From the NCBI GenBank assembly GCA_016763135.1, contig JAESUI010000029.1:1-14965 (forward strand): a DNA stretch of 14,965 nucleotides, in the 5' to 3' direction. A program made the translations under genes and the position numbers. The notes under the pieces were generated by a model. That model was not told where the DNA came from and ran no database searches. It was given only the letters and a program-made list of their open reading frames with translations. Positions 14,109-14,965 of the stretch are shown piece by piece. The first letter of the stretch is position 1; every line of letters starts with the position of its first letter. This DNA comes from Flavobacteriales bacterium (GTDB lineage: Bacteria > Bacteroidota > Bacteroidia > Flavobacteriales_E > Vicingaceae).

Positions 14109-14357
14109 TTACTCTGCTTTCTTTAAGATCCCCCAACCTACAACACCTAGTCCTGCAAGAATCATTAATGGGGCAACATACATTCTTTGTGTGTTGAATA
14201 ATTCTTCACTAAAAACAGCTGGATCATCAGAACCACCGCCAGACATTAGAATATAACCAAGAATGCAAAGGCCAGTTCCAGCAGCCACGAAAATGTAGTT
14301 TTTTTTGCTGAAAGCAAAATCTTGATTCAATTTATTGTCGTTATTTTCTTCGCTCAT
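14109..14357 (-). CDS. DUF3098 small membrane protein
   Basis: Small protein (82 residues) with two predicted transmembrane helices (about 24-40 and 61-78) joined by a short loop rich in Gly and Asp. The N-terminus is acidic/Asn-rich with FAFSKKNYIFVAAGTG and the tail is GVVGWGILKKAE. This matches the layout of DUF3098, a Bacteroidota family usually located between ftsX and uppP, exactly as here. The biochemical role is unknown. Spacing is tight on both sides: 10 bp after ftsX and 21 bp before uppP. By context it may belong to division-site or envelope work with FtsX (inference). Confidence 0.88.
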   Translation of the reverse strand: MSEENNDNKLNQDFAFSKKNYIFVAAGTGLCILGYILMSGGGSDDPAVFSEELFNTQRMYVAPLMILAGLGVVGWGILKKAE

Positions 14358-14367
14358 AATGTTGTGT

Positions 14368-14965
14368 TTAATAAAGGTCTCCCGTTTCTATTCGTAAATA
14401 TTTTCGGACTGCTAAATTAGTAGAAATCCACGAGATAATAATCCCTAAGATAATTACAATCAAAAATAGAGCTCCGTAAAGTTCAATATTTTGAAAATCA
14501 ATTAGCTCTGGAAACTGTTGTTGTAAATAATATAAAAAAGTAACAATTAATCCTATAGCTATAAATGCAGCAACAATTCCATTACCAATTCCCTGCAGCA
14601 CAAAAGGTCTTCGAATAAAAGAATGACGAGCTCCAACCAATTGCATTGTTTTAATTAAAAATCGTTTTGAATAAATTGATAGTCGGATAGTATTGTTGAT
14701 TAATGCCATTGCGATTATCAACAACAACCCACTAAACCCTAATAAATACATGCTAATTTTTTTCATGTTTTTATTTACTGCATCCACTAAATCTGCCTGA
14801 TAAAACACTTCCTTTATTTTGGTATTTTCTAATAAAGCAGTTTCAATTTTTGCTAAACTATCTGGATTAGCATAAGCTGCATTTAACTTTACATCAATAG
14901 ATGGCAACAATGGGTTTTCACCAATAAATTTTACAAATTCTTCTCCTAACGCTTCTTGAAATTCT
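14368..14965 (-). CDS. ftsX: Cell division protein FtsX (partial, 5' end outside window)
   Basis: Membrane subunit of the FtsEX complex, which controls peptidoglycan hydrolases at the septum; FtsE is the ATPase and is not in the window. The frame stays open to the window edge. The visible 199 codons start inside the extracytoplasmic domain, with FQEALGEEFVKFIGENPL and then LPSIDVKL, the conserved FtsX region around N-P-L. Three hydrophobic helices follow (residues about 90-109, 145-168 and 180-205 of the visible part, approximate). The segment between the first two carries the ABC-permease-like coupling motif KTMQLVGARHSFIRRPFVLQG. The stop (14370-14368) lies 10 bp before the DUF3098 start. 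A TTG at 14910 is only an internal codon, not the start. Confidence 0.95.
   Translation of the reverse strand, partial: EFQEALGEEFVKFIGENPLLPSIDVKLNAAYANPDSLAKIETALLENTKIKEVFYQADLVDAVNKNMKKISMYLLGFSGLLLIIAMALINNTIRLSIYSKRFLIKTMQLVGARHSFIRRPFVLQGIGNGIVAAFIAIGLIVTFLYYLQQQFPELIDFQNIELYGALFLIVIILGIIISWISTNLAVRKYLRIETGDLY

Noticed and set aside
14368..14910. Treating the TTG at 14910 as the ftsX start
   Set aside because: The frame continues upstream to the window edge with conserved FtsX residues (GEEFVKFIGENPL), so the gene is only cut by the window.

Overview
The window looks like a chromosomal segment of an AT-rich member of Bacteroidota, most likely Flavobacteriia or a close relative. Four things point there: the gene set and order ftsX, DUF3098, uppP, truB; a DUF177-rpmF-fabH-accB-accC cluster; a UspA-type tandem protein and a MORN-repeat secreted protein of styles common in this phylum; and upstream elements that fit the Bacteroidota promoter (TTTG, then 18-19 nt, then TAnnTTTG) rather than the E. 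coli -35/-10. There are no tRNA or rRNA genes, no transposases or insertion sequences, and no CRISPR array. Nearly everything is housekeeping.

Layout. Bases 1-2310 (+) carry the end of rpsB, then tsf, pyrH and frr, the classical translation/UMP kinase block. A strong hairpin terminator sits between tsf and pyrH. Bases 2314-8901 (-) read leftward. DUF177 and rpmF come first, with a well-formed promoter and their own terminator. Then come fabH, accB and accC (start of fatty-acid synthesis), then a tandem-domain universal stress protein with a terminator, then a 593-residue exported MORN-repeat protein that ends 3 bp from the end of frr. Bases 9077-12492 (+) carry an OmpA-like lipoprotein, a SulP anion transporter and an unrecognised 213-residue protein 2 bp behind it. 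Bases 12538-14965 (-) carry ftsX (cut by the window end), DUF3098, uppP and truB, a tight cluster for division and envelope functions with truB coupled at the end.

How the genes work together. The left block makes S2, EF-Ts and ribosome recycling factor plus UMP kinase. The central block supplies malonyl-CoA precursors (AccB and AccC; AccA and AccD are not in this window) and the first condensation of type II fatty-acid synthesis (FabH), beside ribosomal protein L32. The right block covers FtsX (regulation of septal peptidoglycan hydrolysis), UppP (lipid carrier recycling) and TruB (tRNA U55 pseudouridylation).

No clearly new multi-gene system was found. The items most worth a second look are: a reading-frame remnant (stop at 10081-10083) resembling the end of a TrkA-C/RCK-C domain, lying between the OmpA gene and sulP; the sulP plus unknown-protein pair; the 21-repeat MORN protein; two terminator-like hairpins that end 18-19 nt before start codons (pyrH and sulP); a shared promoter pattern TTTG/TTG-N18-19-TANCTTTR at four sites; and a perfect in-frame 24-bp tandem duplication at the end of rpsB.
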